Of a stretch of DNA of 64,000 bases, positions 49,275-57,946 are shown piece by piece. A program made the position numbers and the translations under genes. Within the stretch, counting starts at the first letter, position 1, and each line of letters opens with the position of its first letter. Source of the DNA: Pseudooceanicola sp. (GTDB taxonomy: Bacteria > Pseudomonadota > Alphaproteobacteria > Rhodobacterales > Rhodobacteraceae); the NCBI RefSeq assembly GCF_029213205.1, contig NZ_JARGNH010000001.1:372001-436000 (forward strand), given 5' to 3'. The notes beneath the pieces are model-generated. The model made no database searches. It was not told the DNA's origin and was given only the letters and a program-made list of their open reading frames with translations.

Positions 49275-49487
49275 ATGCCACGCTACGCTATCACCGAAAC
49301 CGCCGGCCGCTTTGTCGCGGGCCAAACCAACACGGGCGTCGGTACGATCCTCACCCTCACCGAAAAACAGGCCGAACACGAGGTTCGCCTCGGCTCGCTG
49401 CGGGCGCTGGATGTCAAACCAGCCGCCAAACAGACCAAGCCTGCAAAGCCTGTGTCGAAATCTGACACCCCCGAGGCCACGATGTAA
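49275..49487 (+). CDS. Small phage protein between V and W
   Basis: A 70-residue protein: a beta-rich N-terminal 45 residues (ITETAGRFVAGQTNTGVGTI) followed by a lysine/proline-rich tail. A similar fold-like 'RFVAG...G..LTLT..QA....GS' pattern recurs in the 56-residue protein at 54695. Perhaps a small tail-attached protein. No family known. Confidence 0.5.
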   Translation: MPRYAITETAGRFVAGQTNTGVGTILTLTEKQAEHEVRLGSLRALDVKPAAKQTKPAKPVSKSDTPEATM

Positions 49488-49496
49488 CACTGGACC

Positions 49497-49922
49497 ATGG
49501 TAAGCCGTTCCCCCAATCCGTCAGTCGGGCTGAATGCCGCGACGGGCCGCATCCTTGAGGGCTGGCCGCATGTGGTGCAAAGCCTGCAGGATATCTTCAC
49601 CACACGGTTTGGCAGCCGGGTGATGCGCGAATGGTATGGATCCTTCGTGCCGCATCTGATGGGGCGCACGATCAGTCCAAACGAGGTGACGCCCTTTTTC
49701 GCGGCGGTGACCTCGGCCATTGAGCAGTTCGAGCCGCGCTACCGGGTGACGCGCATTCAGGTCGTCGAGGTCACACGCGCGGGCACCTTGCACGTCTTTC
49801 TCGACGGCGAATATCGGCCCCGGGCTATGTTTGGCGATTATACCGTAGAGGGCGCGCGGCGCATCGATGCCTACGCCAATCCCAATGGCGTCCTGATTGA
49901 GACCCGTGAGGCCTCGGCATGA
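49497..49922 (+). CDS. Baseplate wedge protein W (gp25-like)
   Basis: A 141-residue gpW/gp25-family protein (SLQDIFTTRFGSRVMREWYG; AVTSAIEQFEPRYRVTRIQV). It initiates wedge assembly in contractile tails. Overlaps gpJ by ATGA. Confidence 0.88.
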   Translation: MVSRSPNPSVGLNAATGRILEGWPHVVQSLQDIFTTRFGSRVMREWYGSFVPHLMGRTISPNEVTPFFAAVTSAIEQFEPRYRVTRIQVVEVTRAGTLHVFLDGEYRPRAMFGDYTVEGARRIDAYANPNGVLIETREASA

Positions 49923-50806
49923 GCCGTTTCACTGCCATCAATCTGGCCGGTCTGCCGCCGCCGGATGTGATCGAGACGTTGGACTACGAAACCATCGTCA
50001 GAGACATGCGCGATGATCTCGTCGCGCGGTTTCCCGACATTGCCGGCGTCATTGATCTCGAAAGCGAACCCGCGCGCAAGCTGATCGAGGCCTTTGCCTA
50101 TCGGGAACTGCTCCTGCGCGCGCGGATCAATGATGCCGCCCGCTCGGTTATGCTGGCGTCATCCTACGGCAGCAACCTCGACCATCTGGCAGCCCTCTTT
50201 GCCACGGCCCGAATGCAGATTGAGGACGATACCGGCGCGCTGGTTGCTGAAGACGATGCGCGCCTGCGGCGCCGGGTGCAACTCGCGCCTGATGCCTTTT
50301 CGGTCGCAGGGCCAGAGGGGGCATATGTCTATCACGCCCTTATTGCCGCCCCATGGGCGCGAGATGCCACCGCGATCATGACGACGCCGGGCCGGGTCCG
50401 CGTCACGATGTTGCGCGCAGGCGATGACCCTGTACCAAGCTTCGAAGAACGCGAAACCGTCCGGCTGGCGCTCATCGACAATGACGTCCGGCCGCTCACG
50501 GACATGGTTGAGGTGCTGGGACCTGCCGTACATCCGGTCACCATCAACGCGACGCTGACGCTTTATCCCGGTCCAGACGGCAACCTGGTGCGCGATCGTG
50601 CGGTCACCGCACTGACCTCGTGGGTGGAAACGAACCGGATGCTGGGCATGAATCTGCGCCGCTCGGCGATCTTCTCAAAACTGCAGCAGGAAGGCGTGCA
50701 TTCTGTGGATTTGATTTCACCTGCCGCGGACCTCGTTCTGGGGCCGACCGAGGTCTACGCCGTCGAGGCCATCAACATAACGGTCGCGGATCTGCGCGAC
50801 GCGTAG
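49919..50806 (+). CDS. Baseplate protein J
   Basis: A 295-residue Baseplate_J homologue (LVARFPDIAGVIDLESEPAR; ASSYGSNLDHLAALFATARM; GPEGAYVYHALIAAPWARDA; GRVRVTMLR). Component of the wedge. Its stop lies two bases before the convergent AbrB gene. Confidence 0.9.
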   Translation: MSRFTAINLAGLPPPDVIETLDYETIVRDMRDDLVARFPDIAGVIDLESEPARKLIEAFAYRELLLRARINDAARSVMLASSYGSNLDHLAALFATARMQIEDDTGALVAEDDARLRRRVQLAPDAFSVAGPEGAYVYHALIAAPWARDATAIMTTPGRVRVTMLRAGDDPVPSFEERETVRLALIDNDVRPLTDMVEVLGPAVHPVTINATLTLYPGPDGNLVRDRAVTALTSWVETNRMLGMNLRRSAIFSKLQQEGVHSVDLISPAADLVLGPTEVYAVEAINITVADLRDA

Positions 50807-50807
50807 A

Positions 50808-51008
50808 TCACCTTTCACGGAAATCGCGGGCTGATGCGCCTGTCGCTATTCCTTTCAGCTCGTCTAGGCTTGAGACGGGAAGAATAAGCACACCACCCGG
50901 CTTGGGCAGGAAAATAAAATCTTGGCCAGGAACCCATCCCAGTCGCGCACATAGATCGCGTGGCAGCGTGATTTTAAAGTCCGGTGACAGCGTTGTTGAA
51001 GTCGTCAT
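50808..51008 (-). CDS. Orphan AbrB-type antitoxin, reverse strand in baseplate region
   Basis: A 66-residue SpoVT/AbrB-type protein (MTTSTTLSPDFKITLPRDLC; GVLILPVSSLDELKGIATGA) resembling VapB-type antitoxins of PIN toxins, including the terminal RDFRER. ATG 51008 follows AAGGGGG. No toxin gene is adjacent: downstream on the same strand is the 3' end of gpJ. It is the only reverse-strand gene in the late operon, which suggests an independent moron. Confidence 0.75.
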   Translation of the reverse strand: MTTSTTLSPDFKITLPRDLCARLGWVPGQDFIFLPKPGGVLILPVSSLDELKGIATGASARDFRER

Positions 51009-51102
51009 GGCCAAGCCCCCTTGTCATTGAGTTTAGCTCTGCAGGACACCAACAGAAAAGCAGAGAAAGCCGACCCAAATCGAAATAACTGAAGGCGGCA
51101 CA

Positions 51103-52362
51103 ATGGCACAAGAAACCCTGCTGCCCGACAACCGGACTTCCTTCGAGGAGGCCGCTGACCTCACCGGGGCGTGCATCGCTGACCTGCCGATCGGCCTGCG
51201 CAAGCTCGTCCAGCCAGCGGTGGTGCCAGCACCCCATCTGCCCTGGCTCGCCTGGGGCCTGTCGGTCGATCTCTGGGACAAGGATTGGCCGGAGGAGAAA
51301 AAACGCGCGCGGACGGCCCGATCGCTGCCGTTTCATGCGATCAAGGGCACACAAACCGCCATAGCTGAGGCCCTTGCCGTCATGGGGGCGGAAGCGAGGC
51401 GCTTCATCGTGCCGCCGGCGAAAACCTATCTGTCAAAGGCACTGACAGAGACGGAACGCGCAGCCTATCTCGACCGCTTCGCGCAGTTGAGGGTCTATCC
51501 CTTCATCGCACGGGGTGTTTCCGGCCGGAACACCCGGTTTCTGTCGACGCCGGAGGGGCCTGGCACGGCGTTCGCGGGGCCAAACAACCCGGTCTCGATT
51601 GCTGAGACCAAATATATCCGAACGGCCAAACTCTATGACCGTGGCGCAGAAACCGATCTGATGGTTCGCACGATGACCCCAGAACGCGTTGGGGACTTCA
51701 ACGCGATTGAGTACGACGAGGTGGTGGTGGCGCCCAAGCCCACTGCGGCCATTCATCTCGGCGATAGGCCGAAAGCGCAGGCATTTCTGATCGACGACAT
51801 GGGAGTGCGCCAGCGGATCGTCCGTATCCCGCGCGACGAGACTTACAGCTATCGGCTGGGGCGGGAGCAATACACAACCGTCCTGCCCAAAGGCGATCTC
51901 ATCGATGTTCGCCCGCAGCAGGTCGCCGAGACGCATGCGGCACAAGCGACGTCCTTGTTCCCGGGGGCCGCGGGGCAGCGAGTCTCTGGCGCCTGCCTGC
52001 CTGAAACAATTGCCTGGCGGCATCTCTATGACCGCTGGCACATCCATGATCCGGGCCGCGTGCTCGATGAGCGCAAGCGGTCAACCCATCTGGGCTACAC
52101 CCGCCTTGGAATGCCGCCCTATACGGCCGAAGTGCTGACCCGCATCAAGGGGAAGCGCCATCCGCGGACCGCGGGCCGGTTCGTCAATGGCTATGTCGTG
52201 GCCGCCAGCACCAAGCCCGTCGCCGATGCGCGTGCGGCGGTGATGGTTGCCAAATCACTCCGGGACAAGGTCCTGATCAACACAAAGACCTGGCGCGTGC
52301 CGCGACCGGGCGACCGCCGCGCTGTGGGGGATATCACGCTCGGCGCATTGACAGAGGTTTGA
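51103..52362 (+). CDS. Tail protein I family
   Basis: A 419-residue protein whose first 200 residues are the P2 gpI type (GLRKLVQPAVVPAPHLPWLA, WGLSVDLWDKDWPEEKKRAR; HAIKGTQTAIAEALAVMGAE). The family usually has about 180 residues; the extra C-terminal domain (basic, beta-rich) is unassigned and may connect to the DUF4815 protein that follows 3 bases later. Confidence 0.85.
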   Translation: MAQETLLPDNRTSFEEAADLTGACIADLPIGLRKLVQPAVVPAPHLPWLAWGLSVDLWDKDWPEEKKRARTARSLPFHAIKGTQTAIAEALAVMGAEARRFIVPPAKTYLSKALTETERAAYLDRFAQLRVYPFIARGVSGRNTRFLSTPEGPGTAFAGPNNPVSIAETKYIRTAKLYDRGAETDLMVRTMTPERVGDFNAIEYDEVVVAPKPTAAIHLGDRPKAQAFLIDDMGVRQRIVRIPRDETYSYRLGREQYTTVLPKGDLIDVRPQQVAETHAAQATSLFPGAAGQRVSGACLPETIAWRHLYDRWHIHDPGRVLDERKRSTHLGYTRLGMPPYTAEVLTRIKGKRHPRTAGRFVNGYVVAASTKPVADARAAVMVAKSLRDKVLINTKTWRVPRPGDRRAVGDITLGALTEV

Positions 52363-52365
52363 GGC

Positions 52366-54672
52366 ATGGAACGCACCGTCATCTACCGCGATCGGCAGGA
52401 ACTGCAATCCGCCGATCTCAACAATATGCAGGATTTTGGCCGCGCCTCGATGGACCATATCGTTCGCGATGCACTTGAGGCCGGCAAAGCCTATTCCGGC
52501 TTCTCGGCCACGAAAACCGCGGCCACGGAACTCACGCTGTCGGCAGGCCGGCTTTATGCTGGCGGGGCCGTTTATGCGCGCGGTGAGGACATCATCGTTG
52601 ATCTCTTCAACGTGCTGCCCTTGGTGACCCGGAAACGCGTGGCAATTGTGAGCTTCGGCCAGGAGGTCGAGACGGACGTCCAGCCGCGGGATTTTCTGAT
52701 CGACGCGCAGACCGGTACCACCGAGCCGCAATCTGTGGCCATGGAAAGCCTGCGCCGCGCTGAAATATCCACCGTGGCTGGCACCGAGGGTCCGGACCCG
52801 AGCTATCCGGCGACAGATGCCAATGTCACGGTCATCGCGTATGTTCTTTTGGATACGTCCGGCGTGGTGGCCATTGAGCAGTGGCAGGCCACACAGCTGC
52901 CGAACCTGCGCAATGTCGCCAACCGCACGATTGCCCTGGAAAACTGGCGCGGTCAGATCAGCGGTCAAGTGGATACGCTGCGCACGGACCTGTCTGCGCT
53001 GGCTGATCGCCTGGCAGGCTATGCCACCAAAGCCGAGATCGTCGAACTTACGGAACAGCTCGATGAGTTGCGCACAGAGGTCTATGCGCCGGGGGCGTAC
53101 ATCTACTACGGCACCAACCACTTCCTGACGGCAGAGGGCTCGAACGTCGATCACCCGGATTTCGATGCGGTGGTCGAGGAAGGCATTCGCTTCCCGCGGG
53201 CGGGCTCGGAAACCTCCGAACTGGCGCTTCTGAACCCCAACAACGTCTATGTCGCCAATGCCAGCGGCTTCGTGCTGCCCAAATATGCTCATGGCGTCCG
53301 GCTTGATTTGACGGGCTACGCTTCTGAAACGCGGCTGGCTCAATATACCTTCGAGACCACAGAAATCCGTCAACTTACGCGCGCCCGCACGCGGCGGCGC
53401 TATGGCAATTCCATGGTGGTCTGCACCAACAGTCGCTGGTGGCGCCAGGGCACCTATGATCTCGCAGGCAATATTTTCCGCCGGGATGGCGAGACCTGGG
53501 AGGTCACCAATGGTGTGCCGGACCGCATGCCCAATGGTGCGCGGGTGCCCAATGGCAATGTGCATTGGATCCGGGTGCGCCGCTTCTGGATCGATACCTA
53601 TGAGGAGCAATACTGGGACCGGGTCACCACGACGGCCACGATCAATGGCCAGCAGGTGGCACAGACCTTTCTGAACTCACAAGACGGCTGGCTCAGCCAG
53701 GTGGGGCTTTATTTCTCGCGCAAGGCTGCGGCGGGCGATGTGACGGTTCTGGTCACTGAGACCGCCTTCGGTATGCCGGACCTGTCCCGGGTCATTTCTC
53801 GCACGACCCTACCGGTCCTCGATATTCAGGTGGGGGCGATTTCCACGGAAGTTGGCCTGCCGTCGCTGGTGGAAACCAAGCTGCCGATCACGCCAACCTT
53901 CCTGACGGCGGGACGGCGCTACGCCATCGTTCTGGTGACCACCGGCGATCATTACGTGGCCATGACCAATACCGACAACGGGGTGGTGCAAGGCACCTTC
54001 TTCGTCTCGACCGACGGCGCCTTTTTTGCGGGCAATCTTGTCGATGACATGAAGATGCGGCTTTACTTCGCGCGCTTCGAGCGCACGCGGCTTTCGGTCG
54101 AGTTGACGGCTCTGCAGCTGGCGGGCGGCATTCTCGATCTCGACGTGCTGCACCCGGGCGTGACGCCGCCGGCCTGTCGCACCGATATCGAGGTGCAGGT
54201 GAATGGGGCCTGGGTAGCGCTTGATGGTGAGGCGAATGGGCCGGACCTTTCGGGCCTGCCCGCACTTCTGCCGCTCCGATTGACGCTCACGGGCACCACC
54301 GACCTGATGCCGGGCTTTGGATTGACCGGATCGCAAGCGGTGGCGACGCGCCCGAAAACGGCCTTCACCTGGGTGTCAGACGCCCGCACGCTCGGCTCGC
54401 CCACAACCAGCGTCAAGGTGGTCACCGATCTGCAGCATTTTGAAGAGGCAAACCATGACTGCACCATCACCTTGCTGACCGGGACGGGCTTGACCGGTGC
54501 CGAGGCGGCTGATGTGGTTGAGGATGTGGTCTTGGCCGATGGCACGGTGCGGCGGACATCAATTTTCAATGTGACCTCGGTCAGCACTTACGCGGTCAAG
54601 ATTGTGGGCTCGACGGTCAGCGCGGCACTGCCGTTCCTCGTCAGTGAGCTGATCGAATACGCGCAAAGCTGA
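52366..54672 (+). CDS. DUF4815 tail-fibre/baseplate protein
   Basis: A 768-residue protein beginning with the DUF4815 pattern (YRDRQELQSADLNNMQDFGR, GRLYAGGAVYARGEDI) found in phage adsorption proteins. A helical stretch near 195-250 could be coiled coil, followed by beta-rich repeats. It takes the place of the P2 gpH fibre and probably recognises or links to the receptor-binding fibre downstream. Confidence 0.8.
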   Translation: MERTVIYRDRQELQSADLNNMQDFGRASMDHIVRDALEAGKAYSGFSATKTAATELTLSAGRLYAGGAVYARGEDIIVDLFNVLPLVTRKRVAIVSFGQEVETDVQPRDFLIDAQTGTTEPQSVAMESLRRAEISTVAGTEGPDPSYPATDANVTVIAYVLLDTSGVVAIEQWQATQLPNLRNVANRTIALENWRGQISGQVDTLRTDLSALADRLAGYATKAEIVELTEQLDELRTEVYAPGAYIYYGTNHFLTAEGSNVDHPDFDAVVEEGIRFPRAGSETSELALLNPNNVYVANASGFVLPKYAHGVRLDLTGYASETRLAQYTFETTEIRQLTRARTRRRYGNSMVVCTNSRWWRQGTYDLAGNIFRRDGETWEVTNGVPDRMPNGARVPNGNVHWIRVRRFWIDTYEEQYWDRVTTTATINGQQVAQTFLNSQDGWLSQVGLYFSRKAAAGDVTVLVTETAFGMPDLSRVISRTTLPVLDIQVGAISTEVGLPSLVETKLPITPTFLTAGRRYAIVLVTTGDHYVAMTNTDNGVVQGTFFVSTDGAFFAGNLVDDMKMRLYFARFERTRLSVELTALQLAGGILDLDVLHPGVTPPACRTDIEVQVNGAWVALDGEANGPDLSGLPALLPLRLTLTGTTDLMPGFGLTGSQAVATRPKTAFTWVSDARTLGSPTTSVKVVTDLQHFEEANHDCTITLLTGTGLTGAEAADVVEDVVLADGTVRRTSIFNVTSVSTYAVKIVGSTVSAALPFLVSELIEYAQS

Positions 54673-54694
54673 TCCCATCAAGGAAAATCAACCC

Positions 54695-54865
54695 ATGGCC
54701 TCCAAACCGACCCATTACCGGGTGACGGTGAACCGTCCCCTTGAATTCGCTGGCGCCCGGTTTCGGCCGGGTGCGCGCTATACGGTGACAGCCTCAATTT
54801 ATGACGGCCTACAGGCCGATTACCCCGAGGCTATCGCCACATCCGAGCCGCTGAAGAAAGGCTGA
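54695..54865 (+). CDS. 56-residue phage protein between DUF4815 and fibre
   Basis: ATG 54695 after AGGA. Beta-rich short protein (RVTVNRPLEFAGARFRPGAR, DGLQADYPEAI) ending 4 bases before the next gene. It is similar in size and 'R-F-x-G/P-G' pattern to the small protein at 49275. Its tight spacing and codon use indicate a real gene. Function unknown. Confidence 0.6.
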   Translation: MASKPTHYRVTVNRPLEFAGARFRPGARYTVTASIYDGLQADYPEAIATSEPLKKG

Positions 54866-54869
54866 CGCC

Positions 54870-55676
54870 ATGCTGCGGTTCGAAGACCTACGCGTGCGCG
54901 ACAATCAGGATCTCGATCGGGATTTTTTCAACCGGCGCTATCGCCTTATTGCGGAAAGCCTCGCGGAACTGAATACGCAGCTCGCGCAGATCGGCACGGC
55001 GACCGACAATCTGGTCACGCTCGGGCTGACCCGGGTGAATGAGGTCCTGGGGCCTGCGCTGGCAACAGCATCTGCGGCCGCAGAAAACGGGTTTCTGGTG
55101 GCCACCTCGGCGACGCCGCTCACACTCGCAGTCGGACTCGAGACCAGTTTTGAGATCGATGACACGCCGGCGCGCGCGCTCTTTGCGCCCACGCCCTATG
55201 TGGTGATCTCCCGGGGCGGTATAGACAGCCTGAATGATTGGGCGGTGTTTCGGGTGGCCACTTATGCCCGCGAAAACGGCGGGCTCGCAGGTGAGGTTGT
55301 CGCCATTCACGGCGAGATCGGCGCGGCCCAACACGATGACTGGGTAATTTCTGCAAGCGCTGGCCTGGCCTCGTCGCTGATTGAGGCGGCCGCCAATGTG
55401 GCGAATACGCTGCTTTTGGCCCAGCAGGCGGCGCAAGACGCTGCCGATGCAGCGGCAGTCGCTGAAAGCGTTCTGGCAAACGGCCCGGTCTCCTCGGTGA
55501 ACGGGCAAACCGGCACGGTGGCGCTCGGGATCGGCGATATTCCAACGCTCACGGCTCAGCTCGCCAGCAAGGCTGCCAGCAGCCATGGGCACACAATTGC
55601 CCAAGTCTCCAACCTGCAAAGCACGCTTGATAGCCTGCAGGCACAGATCACCACGGTGGATGGCGGATCCTACTGA
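54870..55676 (+). CDS. Tail-fibre-like protein
   Basis: A 268-residue protein. N-terminal helical region (RYRLIAESLAELNTQLAQIG), alanine-rich coiled-coil-like stretch near 170-205 (QAAQDAADAAAVAESVLANG), then the fibre motif VSSVNGQTGTVALGIGDIPT and SSHGHTIAQVSNLQSTLDSL. Typical of phage fibre shafts; the receptor-binding end must be in this or the DUF4815 protein. No separate chaperone is seen. Confidence 0.7.
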   Translation: MLRFEDLRVRDNQDLDRDFFNRRYRLIAESLAELNTQLAQIGTATDNLVTLGLTRVNEVLGPALATASAAAENGFLVATSATPLTLAVGLETSFEIDDTPARALFAPTPYVVISRGGIDSLNDWAVFRVATYARENGGLAGEVVAIHGEIGAAQHDDWVISASAGLASSLIEAAANVANTLLLAQQAAQDAADAAAVAESVLANGPVSSVNGQTGTVALGIGDIPTLTAQLASKAASSHGHTIAQVSNLQSTLDSLQAQITTVDGGSY

Positions 55677-55716
55677 CCCGTGCCGTTTGCCCTGACAAAT
55701 TCAAGGAGGGACAGCC

Positions 55717-56964
55717 ATGTCCGACCCGACTTTCGGGATTTCGATCACGCGGATCGACAATGAGCCGCGCCCACCGGTCTGGAGCGATATGTCGTTGGTC
55801 GGCATTATCGGCATTGCACCGGATGCGGACGCATCGGTCTTTCCCGCCGACACGCCGGTGTTTCTCTATTCCGATGATGCGGCCAAGCTGACCGCGCTCG
55901 GGGACGCCGGCACTCTCAAAGACGCGCTGGCGCTCTTGAATGCGCAGCTTGGCGAATTCCAGGTCGCCGCCAAGGTGGTCCTGGTTCGCGTCGAAGAGGG
56001 CGCCGATCCCGCGGCGACGATTGCCAATGTCGTGGGCGACGGCGCGCTGACGGGGCTTTCGGCCTTTTTGCGCGCAGGGCCCGAGATTGGTATGATCCCG
56101 CGGCTTCTTTGCGCGCCGGGGTTCACCAGCCAGCGCACGGGGGCCGAGGCCAACCCGGTTTGCGCCGCGCTGCCGCCGATCTGCGAAAAGCTCCTCGCCC
56201 ATGCGGTGGTCGATGGCCCGGCCACCTCCGAGCAAGATGCGATCGACTGGCGCGAGACCATTTCCTCGTCCCGCCTCATTCCCGTCGATCCGGCGGTGAA
56301 GGTTTACGACAATGGCTTGAGTGTAGTCCAACCCGCATCGCCTGCCATTATCGGCATTGGCGTGCGCCGTGACCACGAAAAGCAGGGCCGACCCTTCCAC
56401 TCCTGGGCCAACCAGGCGGTACAGGGGATTGTTGGCCCCTCGCGCCCGATCAACTTTTCACTGACGGATGGCGCGACCGAAGGTCAACGCTTGCTGTCCG
56501 CCAATATCGGTGTGCTCCTGCGCGGCGAAATGGGCGTTGAAAGCGCCATCGGCCAGGGTGGGTTCATTTTCGTGGGCACCGACAATGCCGGAGAAGATGA
56601 TCTCTGGCGGTTTTACAATGTCACGCGTGGGCGGGACTTCATTCACCTGATGCTGCTCCGGACCCTGCGGTTCTATCTCGGCCGCTTCAACGTCACCGGC
56701 CAAACCATCCAGGCCATCCTGAACACGATGGAAACGGGGCTTCGGAACCTCAAGGCCGATGGCGACATCCTCGGCTTCGAGCTGAAGTTCACCCGCGATC
56801 AGAACACACCCGAGGAACTGCGCCAAGGCCGGTTCACCGTCAGCTTTGCGGCCGAAGAGGCCCCGGTGCTGCGCTACCTCGGCATTCAATCTGCCCGCTA
56901 TCGCCCGGCGCTGGACGCGCTGCTCGATGATCTGCTTGCGCAGGTCGGCACGATCACCGGCTGA
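55717..56964 (+). CDS. Contractile tail sheath protein (FI)
   Basis: A 415-residue sheath homologue (GISITRIDNEPRPPVWSDMS at the start; YGWPRH-like SRPINFSLTDGATEGQRLLS; IGQGGFIFVGTDNAGEDDLW). The C-terminal domain interlocks sheath subunits. Length and order before the tube protein fit P2 FI. Confidence 0.93.
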   Translation: MSDPTFGISITRIDNEPRPPVWSDMSLVGIIGIAPDADASVFPADTPVFLYSDDAAKLTALGDAGTLKDALALLNAQLGEFQVAAKVVLVRVEEGADPAATIANVVGDGALTGLSAFLRAGPEIGMIPRLLCAPGFTSQRTGAEANPVCAALPPICEKLLAHAVVDGPATSEQDAIDWRETISSSRLIPVDPAVKVYDNGLSVVQPASPAIIGIGVRRDHEKQGRPFHSWANQAVQGIVGPSRPINFSLTDGATEGQRLLSANIGVLLRGEMGVESAIGQGGFIFVGTDNAGEDDLWRFYNVTRGRDFIHLMLLRTLRFYLGRFNVTGQTIQAILNTMETGLRNLKADGDILGFELKFTRDQNTPEELRQGRFTVSFAAEEAPVLRYLGIQSARYRPALDALLDDLLAQVGTITG

Positions 56965-56975
56965 GAGGACCCATC

Positions 56976-57512
56976 ATGAGCAATATCTACATCATGGAAG
57001 CCGCAAACCTTTTTTGCGGCGATGAGGACCCGACGGCCTCGAAGCACCTGACGCTGACCGAACTGCAGCTGCCTAATCTGCAGGAAAGCTTTCAGGATTA
57101 TCACCCGGGCGGCTCGCGCGTACAGATCGAGGTGGCCGTCGGCATTCAGAAGCTCGAGGCCAGTTTCAAACTGGCCGGCTGGGACCCGGACCTGCTGACA
57201 CAGTTTGGGCTGGGGGTCGCCTCGCGCAAGAAATTCACCGCCTATGGCTCGATCCGCTCGAAACGCACGGGCGAGGCCATCGAGGCGAAAGCCGTGCTTG
57301 AAGGCCGGCTCGGCGCGGCAAACCCCGAGGCCTTCCAGCGTGGCGAAATGCAGGGGTTCGATTATTCGATCTCTGAAATCCTGCATTACGAGCTGCATTT
57401 TGGCGGGGTCGAGAAACTCTACTGGGACTTTTTCACCGCCGATTGGCGCGTGGATGGCACCTCCCAGAACGCCGATGAACGCAACATCCTGCGCATTCCC
57501 AACGGATTTTGA
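56976..57512 (+). CDS. Tail tube protein (FII)
   Basis: A 178-residue P2 FII-type tube protein (SNIYIMEAANLFCGDEDPTA; LTELQLPNLQESFQDYHPGG; GAKKDF-like ASRKKFTAYGSI). Begins 11 bases after the sheath stop. Forms the inner tube. Confidence 0.93.
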   Translation: MSNIYIMEAANLFCGDEDPTASKHLTLTELQLPNLQESFQDYHPGGSRVQIEVAVGIQKLEASFKLAGWDPDLLTQFGLGVASRKKFTAYGSIRSKRTGEAIEAKAVLEGRLGAANPEAFQRGEMQGFDYSISEILHYELHFGGVEKLYWDFFTADWRVDGTSQNADERNILRIPNGF

Positions 57513-57520
57513 GGGGACCC

Positions 57521-57838
57521 ATGGCACAGCATCGCAATAAACGACTGCCGCTCACGGTATCCATCACCCTGGGGGATCAGACCCTGACTGAGGTCAGTGT
57601 CAAGAAGCCAAAAGTGAAGGACCTCAAGACCCTGCAGGATGCGCTGGCCGGGATCGAGGATCAGCTGGAACAGGGCATTCTCATGGCTGCCGTTCTGACC
57701 GATCTGCCGCGCGAGGCGATCGAAGAGATGGATACGGACGACTTTACCGCGATCTCCGAGGTGATCGCCGGTTTTTTCCCAAAGGGCACGGCATCCGCGA
57801 CTGGCGCGCCGTCACAGCCGAAACCGCCCACTGGCTGA
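57521..57838 (+). CDS. Tail assembly chaperone E, zero-frame product
   Basis: A 105-residue helical protein of the gpE/G-type chaperone group (PLTVSITLGDQTLTEVSVKK; AVLTDLPREAIEEMDTDDFT). It coats the tape measure before tube assembly. The zero-frame protein terminates at 57838, but a slippery heptamer at 57772 allows a longer product. Confidence 0.85.
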   Translation: MAQHRNKRLPLTVSITLGDQTLTEVSVKKPKVKDLKTLQDALAGIEDQLEQGILMAAVLTDLPREAIEEMDTDDFTAISEVIAGFFPKGTASATGAPSQPKPPTG

Positions 57839-57936
57839 ATACGCCGATCACGGACCTGATGGACATGGACTGGTCGGAACTGGTGCTCTGGCATGCCGAG
57901 GCCCGTCGTTTGGCACGCGCCGCAATTCTCAAGTGA
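57521..57936 (+). CDS. Tail assembly chaperone E-E' made by -1 frameshift
   Basis: At 57772-57778 the zero-frame codons GGT-TTT-TTC contain T-TTT-TTC, a canonical -1 slippery heptamer. Slippage enters a frame open from CCC (57778) to TGA 57934, giving a 138-residue product with a 52-residue tail (including WLNTPITDLMDMDWSELVLW) resembling P2 E'. The tail region ends 10 bases before the tape-measure start. Confidence 0.85.
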
Positions 57937-57946
57937 GCCTGACCCC

